Source of the DNA: Stratiolaelaps scimitus
Lineage: Eukaryota > Arthropoda > Arachnida > Mesostigmata > Laelapidae
Length of the DNA stretch: 64,000 nucleotides
Assembly (NCBI GenBank): GCA_019614645.1
Contig: JABWDB010000007.1
Location: 11,297,501 to 11,361,500 of the forward strand
Direction: 5' to 3'
The translations under genes were made by a program, and so were the position numbers. Shown piece by piece: positions 12,173 through 23,354 of this stretch (positions are counted from its first letter, which is position 1; each line of letters begins with the position of its first letter). Under the pieces are notes generated by a model. That model made no database searches and was not told the origin of the DNA. It was given only the letters and a program-made list of their open reading frames with translations.

Positions 12173-12245
12173 TTGGACAATATCAGAGCGTGTCTCGATC
12201 TTCTCCAGCAACTTGGAGTTGACGTCGACGACATTTCGCCTCACG
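12173..12245 (+). CDS. sick: Neuron navigator (sickie/NAV) exon: middle of CH domain
   Basis: This 73-nt internal exon encodes 24 residues, LDNIRACLDLLQQLGVDVDD then ISPH, plus one base. The acceptor is CTATTTCAG and the donor is ACG|GTAAGT. It matches the part of the navigator calponin-homology domain that reads IDACLNFLAAKGINIQGLS in vertebrate NAV2: a helix followed by a short turn. Navigators are large cytoskeletal proteins that bind microtubule plus ends and act in axon guidance and cell migration. Drosophila has one member, sickie. The exon joins the next in frame (split codon G|AT, Asp). The first half of the CH domain, which should be encoded just upstream, was not found, so this is not the gene's start. 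Confidence 0.9.
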
Positions 12246-12820
12246 GTAAGTCACCGTCGACGGATGTCTATATTTTCGAATTAACACATGACCTGTGTTA
12301 AACCAGGGAACCGGAAAATATGCTGTTGTTTACGATTAATATAAGATTCAAGGAACGTTAAGTTTCTTTCTGTTATTAAAAGTATAGCAGCGTCGTATTT
12401 TTATTGCTTACGTATAATTATCGATGATTTCGGCATTAATCTATTTCCCTTCCCGATATTGATAACTAATATCACACTTTCTACATTGGCTACTTTATCA
12501 AAAAATTACTAATCTGTCGAACGAACCTGTCCAGAATTAGTCGAATTTCTTTCCATTTACCTGCGGGTCACATGAAAATGTGTGAAAAACTCCCATCGAA
12601 CTGGAATCGCAAATTGTAGCGAATTGTAGCAAATTTGCCTGAATGCAAATGGCATTCAGCAGCCGACCTACAGACGGTTGTGCCACCTGCTGCAGAATAA
12701 GGCACAACTCGAAAAAATAAAAAATAAATGTCGTCCACCCAAATTAATCCTAAGCAGCCTGATCCTTATTTGTGTAGATTTGTAACTGTGTTGCCTGATA
12801 ATCTGACTTGACATTTACAG
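12246..12820 (+). other. NAV intron (575 bp)
   Basis: The intron starts GTAAGTC and ends ACATTTACAG. It contains a short palindrome around 12641-12660 (TGAATGC-AAATG-GCATTCA type) next to a small GAATTGTAGC/AAATTGTAGC duplication. No further exon is seen. Confidence 0.85.
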
Positions 12821-13052
12821 ATATCCACGAAGGTCACACGAAGCCAATCTTGAGCCTGTTCTTCGGTCTGAGCCGTTTCAAGCAGACCCACAAACAGGCG
12901 CTCAAGATTTCGGCAGGCTTTACACCAGCTCCAAGCACCTTGTCACCCGGAACAGTTCCGTCCATAACCTCTTCGTCCTCAAGTCTGACAAATACGAATG
13001 ACAAAATGGTTGCCGCTGATCTGCTTTCCCCCCCAGCCGAGATTCAGTCCAG
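12821..13052 (+). CDS. sick: Neuron navigator exon: end of CH domain and start of linker
   Basis: This 232-nt exon is flanked by TTTACAG and AG|GTGGGT. It begins IHEGHTKPILSLFFGLSRFK, the last helix of the CH domain. The core ILxLFFxLSRxKQ is diagnostic for navigators and corresponds to ILGLFFSLSRYKQ in NAV2. It then passes into a low-complexity Thr/Ser/Pro linker (TPAPSTLSPGTVPSITSSSS) and ends PPAEIQSR. The last motif aligns with AEMQSRLP in vertebrate NAV2, so even the exon junction area is conserved. The frame is open throughout and exits in phase 2. The Ser-rich linker is typical of the long disordered region carrying microtubule-binding and SxIP-like motifs further along in the family. 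Confidence 0.95.
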
Positions 13053-13840
13053 GTGGGTATCGAGGCCGATTTGAACGTGTTTGGCGCACAATGATTTCAA
13101 AGACTACACCCGATGAAAAAGCGCTGCAAAATACTGCAAAACTCGAACAAACTACGCTTGTTAATTATTTCTCGTTTCTCATTGTGTCACCGCACCAACA
13201 ATACAAATTATAGAAATATATATATATGTATCTATGTCGGAAAATGGAATGGTTATTATTGCCCACTTACTCATTGGACGCATACATTCTGATATCGATC
13301 GTCTGCTGCTCGAGATTCCGGACAGAACTGCCTATACAACTTCTGAGATACTGCAATGTGGCAAATCGTAATATGAAGCTTCAGTCTTAGACTCTGTACC
13401 GAGATAATACAACGGTGTAAAGCTAGGCATGAAAAGCTAGTTGGTATTTGCATATACATATAAAATAGACAGAAAACCATGAGGGTAAGGAAGAAGTCAT
13501 TAACTCTCCGTAGGGACCCAAATCTTGAGCGAAACTCGCTTTAACAAGACTTGTGGCTCTTCAGATAAATTTAACACGCATTACTGCGGCTAAACACAAG
13601 CCTTCTTTTGTTCACAAATGTTGAGCGTCAAGTTGTGAATTTATGAGCTTTATGGATATTACAATGGTTACTAAAATATTAGACGGAAAATATTTCAAGG
13701 CTTAGCGGATATTGTCATGCAATATTAACAACTGATTGGCGCTAAAAATATAGTGTCGGATGTAATGCAATTAAAAAAACATAAGTTTATGTTCAATGAC
13801 TGAAGCTATAATTTTTTTACGTGTAGTTCAAAAGTTACTT

Positions 13841-13887
13841 CTATGAATTCGCCACAAATCTTCTCTATGAATTCGCCACAAATCTTC
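13841..13887. repeat. 24-bp tandem duplication
   Basis: CTATGAATTCGCCACAAATC plus TTCT at 13841-13864 is repeated at 13865-13887 without mismatch over the 23 bases seen. It directly abuts the left CTCF-type motif. Confidence 0.97.
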
Positions 13888-13902
13888 GGCGTGACCAGTG
13901 GC

Positions 13903-13976
13903 GCCACCTGCTGGCTCTCCCTGAAAGCCGTGTTCATACTGAACATTTTTCTTTACTGCTACCTTCACCAGAGGGC
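13903..13976. promoter_or_regulatory. Divergent pair of CTCF-type motifs
   Basis: On the minus strand, 13914-13903 reads CCAGCAGGTGGC, a full match to the CTCF core CCASYAGRKGGC, followed by GCC. On the plus strand, 13965-13976 reads TCACCAGAGGGC (11 of 12 positions), followed by GCTG. The motifs point away from each other and are about 60 bp apart. CTCF binds such sites in bilaterian animals and acts in insulation and loop formation. That the host's CTCF uses these sites is inference. Their position inside an intron, about 0.9 kb before a candidate alternative promoter, would suit promoter choice. Confidence 0.5.
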
Positions 13977-14849
13977 GCTGCGACCGCCAAACGGCCAAAG
14001 AAGCGAACCGATCAAGTCTGCACGGAGAATTGCGATCTCTCGCGCCAAATATCGTCTCGGGAATTTGAGACCATACATTAATTATTATTATAACACTAAT
14101 TATGGTACATATTAAGATAAGTAATAATATGAAGTAGACACATTATATCACCCACGACAGCATATATATATGTATTAACACAGAGCACTATTATTATCAT
14201 TATTATTATATTTATTATACATTTTGTAATTGCAATTTGCCAGAGGGAGTGTATCTAAGGAAAATTGTCAAAAACAAGTATAAACTGATGATAGTGTAGT
14301 AATTGAAAGTTGCACTAACCATATTTGTTTTCAACAGTTGTGGCTGAAAACGATTTGATGTAACTTCTGACGACCGATCCAAGTGTCCTCTGTGGATAAA
14401 ATCTGCAAATTTGCTACGAAGAGCGGTATTTACACAGAAACATCTAAACACCAATAGTCTGGAACAATTTTCTCAGCTTCAACCGTTTACTAATTATCTA
14501 GAATTAATTTTGGACAAAACAAACTTGTTCTTCTTATAGTAAATTTCTGCTCGAGGCGCAATTGACCAGTTTTCGAAATCATTAACCTGTCTCATATATG
14601 ATGCATATGGTGCGGTATAAATTCATGCGAAACTGAGTCAAGACATATATACCTTTGTTACACACGGGCACAGATCACCACATATACACCTATTTCTTAT
14701 CATCATGTGTGATCATATGAAAATTGCTTTCGAGCTGTAGTCTGCAGCTTCATCTCACGGTGCTATCTAACGCTGCAAACCTATGCGGTAAGGGACGTTC
14801 GACATCAGAAGAAGCGTGTCAACTATGAGCGGGTGTGACCGATCAGTAA

Positions 14850-15285
14850 TCAGTCGCTCCGCAGAGGTGGAGCGGCAAACATCAGCCGCCTGACTGACTG
14901 ACACGATGGCAGTTTCAATCGGAGGAAACGCGAGCGAGCACCCTCCGGGTCGAGGAGGACACTACGGAGTGTCAAACCCCTGGGATCAGCCGACAACAAA
15001 ACACATTAAGAAAATTGAGTCAGCTACAAGTCGGTCGGTCGGTCGGGCGGTCGTCGTACGCCACTCTGGCCGAAGGAGTTTACACGGGACGGGTGGTGAA
15101 TGACGCTGAAATTTGCTTTACTTCGTGTTGATGACGAGAGACAACCTCTCAACAGAGACGTCTTACAATTCACCAATTCGATGTTATCCACTATTGAAAG
15201 CGTTGTAGCAGGTGGCTACCATTCGCGTTTCGATACAACGAGAGGTGTGTCCACACACCATGAAACCACCTTGTCATTACGATGA
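14850..15285 (+). other. Possible alternative promoter and first coding exon within NAV intron
   Basis: An initiator-like TCAGTC (14850-14855) lies about 50 bp before the ATG at 14906. The frame to 15103 starts MAVSIGGNASEHPPGRGG and ends in a TGA overlapping a second ATG (15100). That second frame runs to 15285 and starts MTLKFALLRVDDERQPLN. Both have ordinary amino-acid composition but no recognised family. A (GTCG)n run at 15030-15050 interrupts the first. I found no donor that would join either frame to the exon at 15510 in the required phase (two bases left over), so linkage to the navigator is unproven. Chance frames remain possible. Confidence 0.2.
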
Positions 15286-15509
15286 TTAGTGTACGACTGG
15301 ACGTGTACCTGAATCATATCCGGCTCAGGGATTCGAAGTTTTATTGAGGTTATTATTAATATTGATGATGACAAACGGCATTGCTGCTGCTGCTGCGAGC
15401 GGTAGCATGTCATTCACTGACAGTGATAGCGATGTCCTGTACGACTGCGGCTGTATGATAAACTAGGCGTAGATCATTTTAGCTAAAGTGTGCGTGTTTT
15501 TTGTTACAG

Positions 15510-15632
15510 GTTACCGACATTGACTACTGGCCTGGCGCGAGTATCGTTTCTTGATCGGCCGGGTTCCACTTCGTCAGTACCTCGAAGATATTCAGCACAT
15601 CCCGTCCTGTTGCAAGACAATAACAATGCGAG
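15510..15632 (+). CDS. sick: Neuron navigator exon: linker
   Basis: A 123-nt internal exon lies between TTTTTTGTTACAG and AG|GTTTGTAT. Entering with the AG left over from the previous exon, it reads R-LPTLTTGLARVSFLDRPGST, then SSVPRRYSAHPVLLQDNNNA. The start LPxLTxxLARVS parallels LPGPTARVSAAG in NAV2, directly after the conserved EIQSR/EMQSR. It is basic and Ser/Pro-rich, as expected for the disordered region after the CH domain. It leaves in phase 2 (AG), which fits the next exon. Confidence 0.88.
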
Positions 15633-15923
15633 GTTTGTATATTTTTCTGAAATACGTTTTTTTTTAATGTAATCACTCATGCTGATCTTTGTGTATGCAG
15701 ACAATCAAATATGTGTTATATTTAATACTTTTTATGACAGATATAGCGTTTGAGCGTATATTCATCGTAATTCTAGTCTCTATGACGTTAAAATATTTCT
15801 ACACTTTAGTTCATTCGATCCATAGGAATATAGGCACTTTATAGCTGTGAGTGTATCTATATTATTTGCTCAGCGTGGCGCGGTTGAGTAATATTGTCAC
15901 GGTGCACATTCCCTCTTAACCAG

Positions 15924-16051
15924 ATCGCACTATACCCTCGGACACCCGAAGAACCATTCGAGTAATGGCCACAGTGCTACCTCGAGTAACAACAGTCTTA
16001 ACAGACATCTGATGATTCAACAACAGCAGCAACTCCATCGCATTAGTTCAG
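15924..16051 (+). CDS. sick: Neuron navigator exon: Ser/Asn/Gln-rich linker
   Basis: A 128-nt exon follows the acceptor CCCTCTTAACCAG and ends TCAG|GTTAGT. In frame with the preceding exon it reads R-SHYTLGHPKNHSSNGHSATS, SNNSLNRHLMI and a short polyglutamine run (QQQQQ), ending HRISS plus one base. There is no close match beyond composition, but the splice sites, frame continuity and 291-bp intron all fit. The five-glutamine CAG/CAA tract could vary in length between individuals. The next exon must begin with two bases completing a G-starting codon; none was identified with confidence downstream. Confidence 0.82.
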
Positions 16052-16411
16052 GTTAGTCCTTCGCATCGGATCGATGGAGGTGGCCAAGGGTACTTTAACG
16101 GACGCCATATTTTTCCCATAATACTTTAGTTAGAGGTCTTCAGAGGTGCGCACTTACGTGATAGCGCGATATTACCTATATCCTCATGTTGCTTATGTAT
16201 TTTGGGGGGCGCACTCGCTATCGTTAGGCCTTGAGTAGTAGTAGTCAGTGATCATTTGGTGGAAGATTCGGCAAGTCCCAATGGGCACAGGTCATAGAGT
16301 TAGTGGTGATCACTCCCGTGAGGTGAGACGCCCATAAGTGAATGCTATTGCATGAAGACTCATAGGAGTTCCTACCAAAATATATCTCTACTGCAATATA
16401 TACATATACAT

Positions 16412-16432
16412 GTATATATATATATATATATA
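16412..16432. repeat. (TA)n microsatellite
   Basis: About ten TA units, preceded by an ATATACATATACATG mixed run. Confidence 0.95.
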
Positions 16433-19400
16433 GCTCCACGAAAGATGCTATAGCAAATCCATTAATTGTGATACAAACCACGCGTGTGCAACCCTCTAAC
16501 GAAGGCTAGCAATGTCGATCTGCAAGCTTGGCTCGGGCGTGCCTACATGTAGAGGACACAGCTAAGAACACCTCCAGCAATCATTTCGTTCAGTAAACAC
16601 AGACAGCATCAAGCAGACGTAGGGTCGTTTTGGCTGCACATGTCTCCCTTCGCTGTCACGCGAATTACGGGCTCGAGATTTTTGTTGTTTCCGAATGCAG
16701 AGGGAAAAAAAATATTATAACAGGTTTCTGTGCCACGCCACTGAACGAGACTCTCGGTTTTTAGGTCTGTGCAGAAGGTGCTTTTACACTTTTACAAAGT
16801 GCTTTTACACTGCGAGGCAGTTCAGTCGTCCGACGCGAAATGAATCAGCAGTGTGCTATCTACAAGTACATTGTTGCGAATGTCGTTCTGTGGTAGTTTG
16901 CTGATTGCGGCCCGCACGTCCACTCGTGCTTGCTACGATTGGGGCGCATCTCTATTTCAAAAGATCTTCGTCAACGTTTTGTCCGACAGCAAAAGTAAAA
17001 TGTATTTATTTTCACCTTGTCATACATCCGGATGAATTACGTACAACACTTTCCGTGTGCTACGCATTTCCTATTTGAGATCCTACTCATATTGAGTCAT
17101 TGTATATTGTCGATAAACGATAGCAGCACAGCTTTGCATTCCAGCAGTGCAAACCATTTCTCACGTTGCGTCCGTTACTGGTGCGGTGAATCTCAAAATT
17201 GTCTGGTATTTTGATTTATTTTTAAAGCCATCCCGATTCTCTTCGTGAGCCTCGCCGCCGCCTCCAGCAGCAGCTGTATTATACAAAAACAGCAAAGAAA
17301 TGTTCTCGGAAACAGTGCCGCGCTGCCGACCGCCACCGCTGTCCATTGCGTGTCACTGGAAAGTGGCCGAAAATAGAAGTAACTGTCCGTGGTTGATGTG
17401 TCTCCATGAAAAAGCGAACTTGGAAATCGCCTCCTCTTGCTCGCTTGTGACGAGCGGGGTAGTAGATGAAAAAGGATTTTTCACAAGGTCGGAGCGGGTC
17501 CGCCCGACGCCGTACATTGCAACCGATGTTAGCGCTAGTCGGCGACGGAGCTATGGCGAGCCAATACGCGTCTGAGGTGCGGTGCCAGACCTCCGACTGG
17601 CCACACTGGACATCGCTGTGGGAACGGAAAATCTAGCGCGCGGGGGGGGGAGGGGGTTGAAGGAGGGGTGAACCCGGCCAGTAAATAATGGCCATACCAC
17701 ACGGAACACATCCATTCGGCCAACGTAGCCCAAGCTGCCCCTCATCCCAAAGTTGTGCAAGTCAGCTTGGACCTAAGGAGGCAACCTAAGGCCGCTTCTG
17801 CTGCTACTGTTGCCGGTGCAAGCCGCTGTTGCCATAGCACTGCTGGCCATGGGTAAGTGGACAACGCGGCGGGAGAAGTCGGAACGAAGTGGAGATTGAT
17901 GCTGTCCGCTCATCGCCTGCTACTCGGACTAAATAAAAGTTCCAAATAAACAACAACAGTAGAAGTTGTAGTAGTAGTAAGAATAATAATAATAATAAAG
18001 AAATGATGATGACTGGATACACTGCCATATACAACGGCAACACTCAGTGTAATGGCGGTTCAGCATCATGTTAAATAATAGTAAAAACACATTGCATTAG
18101 GATCGTACGAAGTCGTACGGCGTCGCGCACTCACGTGTTGGAAGTCGAGGTTGCCACTCAGCAAAGAATGCCGAGACAGACGAACCGAGATCATAATTGA
18201 CGTATTTTGCTCGACTTGAAAAATGAAAGCGGCGATTTCGTCAAATCATCGTGGCTACTAGTTGCAGGGGACGGTGAGAATAAGGATGCGTGGTGCAACT
18301 CGAAGGCTGGAGACCCATTTCGCGGGGCAGATGGTGAACAAACAGTGTCTCGGATTGTGGTGGGTCACTAAATGGATGGCAAAAGCGAGAATGAGAGACA
18401 TTCACCCAGATACACACAGACGCGCGCTCACGAACAAACAATGGATATGTGTGTTCTCTGATGTTAAGACGGATGACCTTTAATGGCATTTTGACGACGG
18501 TGTCTATCGGGATGGGGTGTAGTTGAGCGGGAAGTGGTCCCGGAAGCTAAGAGATTTTGCGCGGAGGCGCCTATGAGCGACGGGACGTGCTTAGCACGAG
18601 TTAGGTGGCATCTTCTACCCCAGTATCATTACCAGCATCATCGTTAGGAAGGAGATAGCATAGCGGCTATCGAGCAGGTTTGTTGGGTATCGCACCTGAA
18701 GGGATTGGAGAAACCCGAAGCTAGAACTATCCGTTTCGTAGAGATCGCAGCACAACGACAATATATGTCTGCATTTTGTTACTACTTTGTGACATAAAAG
18801 AGAGCTTAAGCATTGTAACAATTGCAGCTCCTTCAATAAACCAATAAACCTTTACCCTTACTTTGAAGCTGGTTGAAGGCGACTTTAGCAACGCCGACAC
18901 AGAGGCATTCTCTAATTGCTGTAATCTTTCAATTTAAAATTAGAAGTTGAAAATTCAAACATCACTTTCGCAATGCAGTTCAACCTATTTCTGGGCGTAT
19001 TCCTTTAGGCAACGGGTATTCTTCATCTCCTTATGCCAAATCGATTTGTTGCCATATATCTATGTGGACTATTCCTCGATAATGAGATCTTTCCTATGCG
19101 TGGAAGACAGCGAGGTGAGATCTCGTTTCGATTTCCCTCAACGCAAATCACGGTGTCATCGATAAGCGCGGAGTTATCGTTGCCAACTCTGGCTTCTAGT
19201 TGTCCAACCCTTGCCGATTCGCATCTAGCTGCCGTGCGTAGCAACGCTTGAATGCCTCCATCTATCTGGGGCCTCGTCACGACTACCGCTTGCACACACA
19301 ACCCTACGACCGTACGCAACACGAAGCTGAAGGAGAAAGTTACCTCCCAGTAGAGTAAGCCACTTTCGATTGGGTGAGGCAACTGCCTGGTCGAGGGGGT

Positions 19401-20486
19401 CAGGCAGTTCCGAATACTGAACACTTCGTTTGCATGGCCAAGCGTCAAAAGCGTACCACTTTATTCTTGCCAAGTTTCGCTATCACGTCCTCACTGTGCT
19501 CTGTGCGGAACAAGTGGAAAGTTGGCTGTTGCCAGAGGTCGAGGTTAAATTGAGTTTCCCTGTCCACTTGTGTTGGGCTGTGTCGTGTTGGCGCCGATAC
19601 TAAATACATCACCCTCATTGTCACATGCTTGCTCTCATTCTGGCTCTCAGGTCGGCGTTGGGCCACGATTTCAGCTCAAGGCTACGCATGAAACGCACGT
19701 CCATCCAACGAGCTTCAATGAATGCGGATAGAGGCAGTGAGTCGTGGAGATGCTACCCCATCGAATTATGTCAGTTTCGTGATAAGCATATACTGTCTTG
19801 CTCAGTGTTTGTCCGTGTACATTGATTGCTCTAACTCTGATTCGTTATGTTAGTTCACTACGTATTTGCTGAGGGAAACGTGTGACCATCTTTTTTCTTT
19901 TGAGGGCAGGGACATCCATCAACTATATGATATTCATACACGAATGGCTATTTCCTCGCAATTGCCTGCTAGTCACGGTGGTATACCATCGCACTTGCTA
20001 GTATGGTTCACGATGAGTGATCGCTTTCCGATAGCCGGCCTGGAGCAATATCTCTACATGAATGAGCACTAAATATCAGTGCGGCATTTTGTTCTTAGTT
20101 AGCCCTGCATCGGGTAGAATTGACTGAGTCTACTCGCATATGGTGCTACGAGTGGCGAAAACAAACCACACCTTTTCATATACACATCCCTTATCAATAT
20201 ATAGACTACTGGTTTGCTATATCATTCTACTGCTAACCAGTCAGCGAGGTAGTATCGCATTTGTCTACATTGAACACAAAGAAGCTTTGAATCAGGAAAT
20301 CAGTCTGGAAATTATTAAAAGGATTTAATCGTGAAGCTTAGAAATGTTGCGTAGAGATCATATATGATAAACAAACTCTTCATATACACTAAGCAAAATG
20401 CATTTTCCACGGTGATCCTTATGCATCCTTAAACGATAAGTTAACTGCGAGAAGCAAGTACAGCTTGAGAGCATATTCGTGCATCT

Positions 20487-20488
<2 letters not shown>

Positions 20489-20517
<29 letters not shown>
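20489..20517. repeat. (AT)n microsatellite
   Basis: About 14 AT units ending in ACACCC, just before the GC-rich block. Confidence 0.95.
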
Positions 20518-20520
<3 letters not shown>

Positions 20521-20539
20521 CCGTGTTCACCGTAAACCA

Positions 20540-21260
20540 TTGCCCGGCCGCTGTTCAGTCACATCCAGCACCTAGCTGCTCGTCCCCATAGAAGATGGGG
20601 ACGCGGCGACGGCTCAAAGATGCGCATCCAAAACTCTCTCGAGCGACTCTTACAGCAGGACAAGCAAAGTCAGGGCGTCGTCCTGACTCGAGACTATGTA
20701 TCAGGTTGCCCGACGGGCAGGTTGCATCTCGCCCTCCCATGTTTCGTAATGGTCGTCCTGGTCTGTCTTCGAGTGTCCACTTAGAGCGTGGCGGCGGCTG
20801 TATCGGCAGTAGACGTTACCTCGCCGGCTAGTGACTACCTCGCAAGGCAGTGACGGGGCGGCCGTGGCTCGCGCCCATTGTGGGGGCGCGAGCCACGCGA
20901 TGCGTGGGTTGCCATCCTCACACAAGATCAGCTCAGGCCCCACCACCTCATCCCGACCGCACATGATCGGGAATGATTTATGAACTCGCTGGGTACGTAT
21001 ACTACACAACTAGACTAGGGACAGTTCGAAAGTCCTACACGACACTGCCCACAAGCTTGGGTCTGCCGGCGCCGCCACTACCGCCTAAGTCTATGCCTGC
21101 TGTTCCTGTTACCCCACACTGCCAAACTGGGCTAGCTCCACACAAGCAGCGTAGTGGTACCTTAAGCCGGTACCTCGAGACCGACGAGGATCGGGGTCGT
21201 GCGCTTGCTTGTGCGAACCCAGTTTGAAGGCAGGGCCCTACAATGTCTGTGAGACAGGCA
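20540..21260. other. GC-rich block with hairpin, origin unknown
   Basis: An abrupt block of GC- and CpG-rich sequence sits in AT-richer DNA. Frames are open on both strands, as expected from composition. The most protein-like is plus-strand 21019-21227 (TLPTSLGLPAPPLPPKSMPA onward, ending ALACANPV), but it lacks a family signature and clear splice donors. The perfect hairpin at 20864-20896 lies inside. Candidates are a degraded transposable element, an inserted repeat unit or a CpG-rich regulatory element. Confidence 0.4.
20864..20896. repeat. Perfect 13-bp stem hairpin
   Basis: GTGGCTCGCGCCC (20864-20876) and its exact reverse complement (20884-20896) enclose the 7-base loop ATTGTGG. The stem is very GC-rich and would be stable in RNA or single-stranded DNA. 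Confidence 0.95.
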
Positions 21261-23354
21261 GTGCATCCCATATCAGAATTAATCTGAGTAAAGCGAGAAC
21301 ACGTTTGTGGGGTGATGTTATTTGGGCCGGGGTAAGAGAGTTAGTTGAATAGTTAATAGTATGCTTTCGTCTCGTCACATCGCACAGGCTATGTGTACCT
21401 TGTGTGTAACCTATAACATGTGTGCATTAAAGGCGCTAGCAAGAATTGCTGTCTCGACCGGCTCCTTGTGTTAGTGGGCGTTTGCAAGTTTGCGTTCAAA
21501 AAGCTATTCATTTTTAATTTTGGCTTTAGTGGCATTAGTGAATACCACTTTGTGAAAAAATGCAAAAGTCAGTACAAACCACATTTTGCTATCAGAGGCA
21601 CACGGACAGGAGTGTGAAAATGGACGACAAAATGGCTACGAAGAGAGGACTCCAAAATACTTCTAAAGTCAGGAATCGCGTAGTATCTTTAGTTCCCTCT
21701 CCATACTCTCTGTGTTTCTGCCATAATCTCCATGAGCTGGCTGCCCTATTACACGCGAGTCAACGTCCGAATTTGACTTATAAAGGAACACGCTATTCAC
21801 CGTCTTGCCGTCAAATGAGTGGTCCAAATTTCTAGCTTCGTATTATATATGGTTCTTGGCAAATATTGTTGATGCCCGTTGTAGTGTGCTCTTTTGCAAC
21901 CTTAGTATAGTTGTTGTCTGCAGAGTCAGATCCGTCCAGTAGGTTCATCTATACGTTTCAAATGCTGCTGGTGTATCAACAATTGCTATTGTTGTCGTTG
22001 CCATCATCATCATCATCACCACTGTCGCCTCAGCCTCGTTGTTGCTCTGAGAACACTGAGTTCTCGCTCGCCGCGAAAAGCAAACGTTGTGTAACGCTGT
22101 TGTCTTCCATTTGCTTTTTCCCGCTTCGGTCCCGTACATCCCTCTTAGTCTATTCTAGCCAACCCTCCCTCCGTTCACGTCATCTCCCTGTTACTTAAGC
22201 TTTTATTAAGTGTCGACCAAGGCGGCGGCTGCAGGCAGCGAAGACGGCTTTGTTTTGGATTTAAGCGACATGATTTATTGCCTCGCACGAGCAGGAGCTG
22301 GAGCCCGACGGGAAGCTGTATAGAAAAGCATGGAGCTATTGTTGAAAGGGAGGCGTGAATGTACCGAACGCCGCGTGAGTAAGTGAGAAAGAGAGAGCTC
22401 ACAAAGCTACTACTCGTCTACAGGGGTAGTAGATAGCTAGTAAGTGAGTGAGCCAGGTTGCGACTGCTCGGGGCCCACGAGTTGAGCGGCACCTTCCCAA
22501 AGGTAAAAGCGGTGAAGGGAGTCATTTGTCGTCGGGAGAGCCCCTCCGTCTCGCAAGTCGAACCGGACGTGTAGGTATGGTTGTGTGTAGGTACGCAAGG
22601 CTTGAACAATCACCTTGCTGCATGGCGGCTCGATGTTTGCTAGTATACCAACGCTGATAGATGAGACAGATTGGCTTAAGACGCCTATTATGGTGAAAGG
22701 TATTGTTGTGTTATATAAAATATCAAAAATTATCGAGTCGGCGAAGATTTCGTACTTCAATTATAAGGTTGAAGGTTCATATTGCTCATGGCGAAGCTAT
22801 ATGTATATACGACGAGCCCACGTTAACCTACCGCTATGGGTGTACCAGCTCCTTATTACTGGGTCATGCCAAACGGATGGGAGACAAATGCGGGCAAGAG
22901 GACGTGTTCACTAAACGCTGCTACAACTAGTGGGAAACCCTATATCACCGATTAACAAACAATATAAATTGCTGTGCCCAACCGTTTTCTGGTAGCACGA
23001 CGCAATCGTTTTACGATACAATTGAAAAGACGGCTACAGGTCGTATCGTGCCTCATCACCTGAAACTCAGAGTGAATGCGCATCCGATCATTAACTTTCA
23101 TCATCTTTTCTTTTGATGTGTTGTTAAGTAACTTCGTGTGTACATACACAAGCAATACATGGCCATAATACGAGCGATGATACTATGATAAAATACAACT
23201 AGGCAGACTACGTGGACATCTTGCAATGCAAGACACATACACACATATATATATATATATATCAGGCAATGTTGCCATGTTGTTTGCCTCATGGTCTTCG
23301 GACTTCTGCTCGTCTCGTGGCGCCCTCCTCAGCGAGACGACTAGGTCTGCTCAC
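21261..23354. other. Non-coding stretch
   Basis: No recognised gene. It includes (CAT)/(CAC)-type simple sequence near 22005-22025, a GTGAGTAAGTGAG run at 22374-22386 that resembles a donor without a supported exon, and an AT tract at 23245-23262. Confidence 0.4.

Larger units (their letters stand above)
13053..15509 (+). other. NAV intron (2,457 bp) with regulatory candidates
   Basis: The intron runs from GTGGGTAT to TTTGTTACAG. It holds a 24-bp tandem duplication, a divergent CTCF-type motif pair and a promoter-like segment with an ATG open frame (each listed separately). AT-rich stretches lie at 14090-14220. No conserved navigator exon was recognised inside. Confidence 0.8.
16052..20539 (+). 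other. Probable NAV intron, non-coding
   Basis: The region begins with the donor GTTAGTCC. It contains a 13-bp direct repeat GTGCTTTTACACT (16778-16790 and 16799-16811), an AT microsatellite (16412-16432), a G9 tract (17642-17650), AAT/AGT-rich simple sequence (17960-18000) and another AT tract (20489-20517). A spot at 18997-19110 has good acceptor and donor signals, but the frame demanded by the preceding exon hits a stop. No recognised gene. Confidence 0.5.

Noticed and set aside
17767..17851. Leu-rich frame ending at GGCCATGG|GTAAGT, signal-peptide-like
   Set aside because: It has no ATG and no acceptor with a pyrimidine tract, and is preceded in frame by TAA. Low-complexity CTG/GCC sequence explains it.
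19023..19448. 141-codon minus-strand frame considered as retroelement debris
   Set aside because: No reverse transcriptase, zinc knuckle or integrase motif could be found in it or in adjacent frames.
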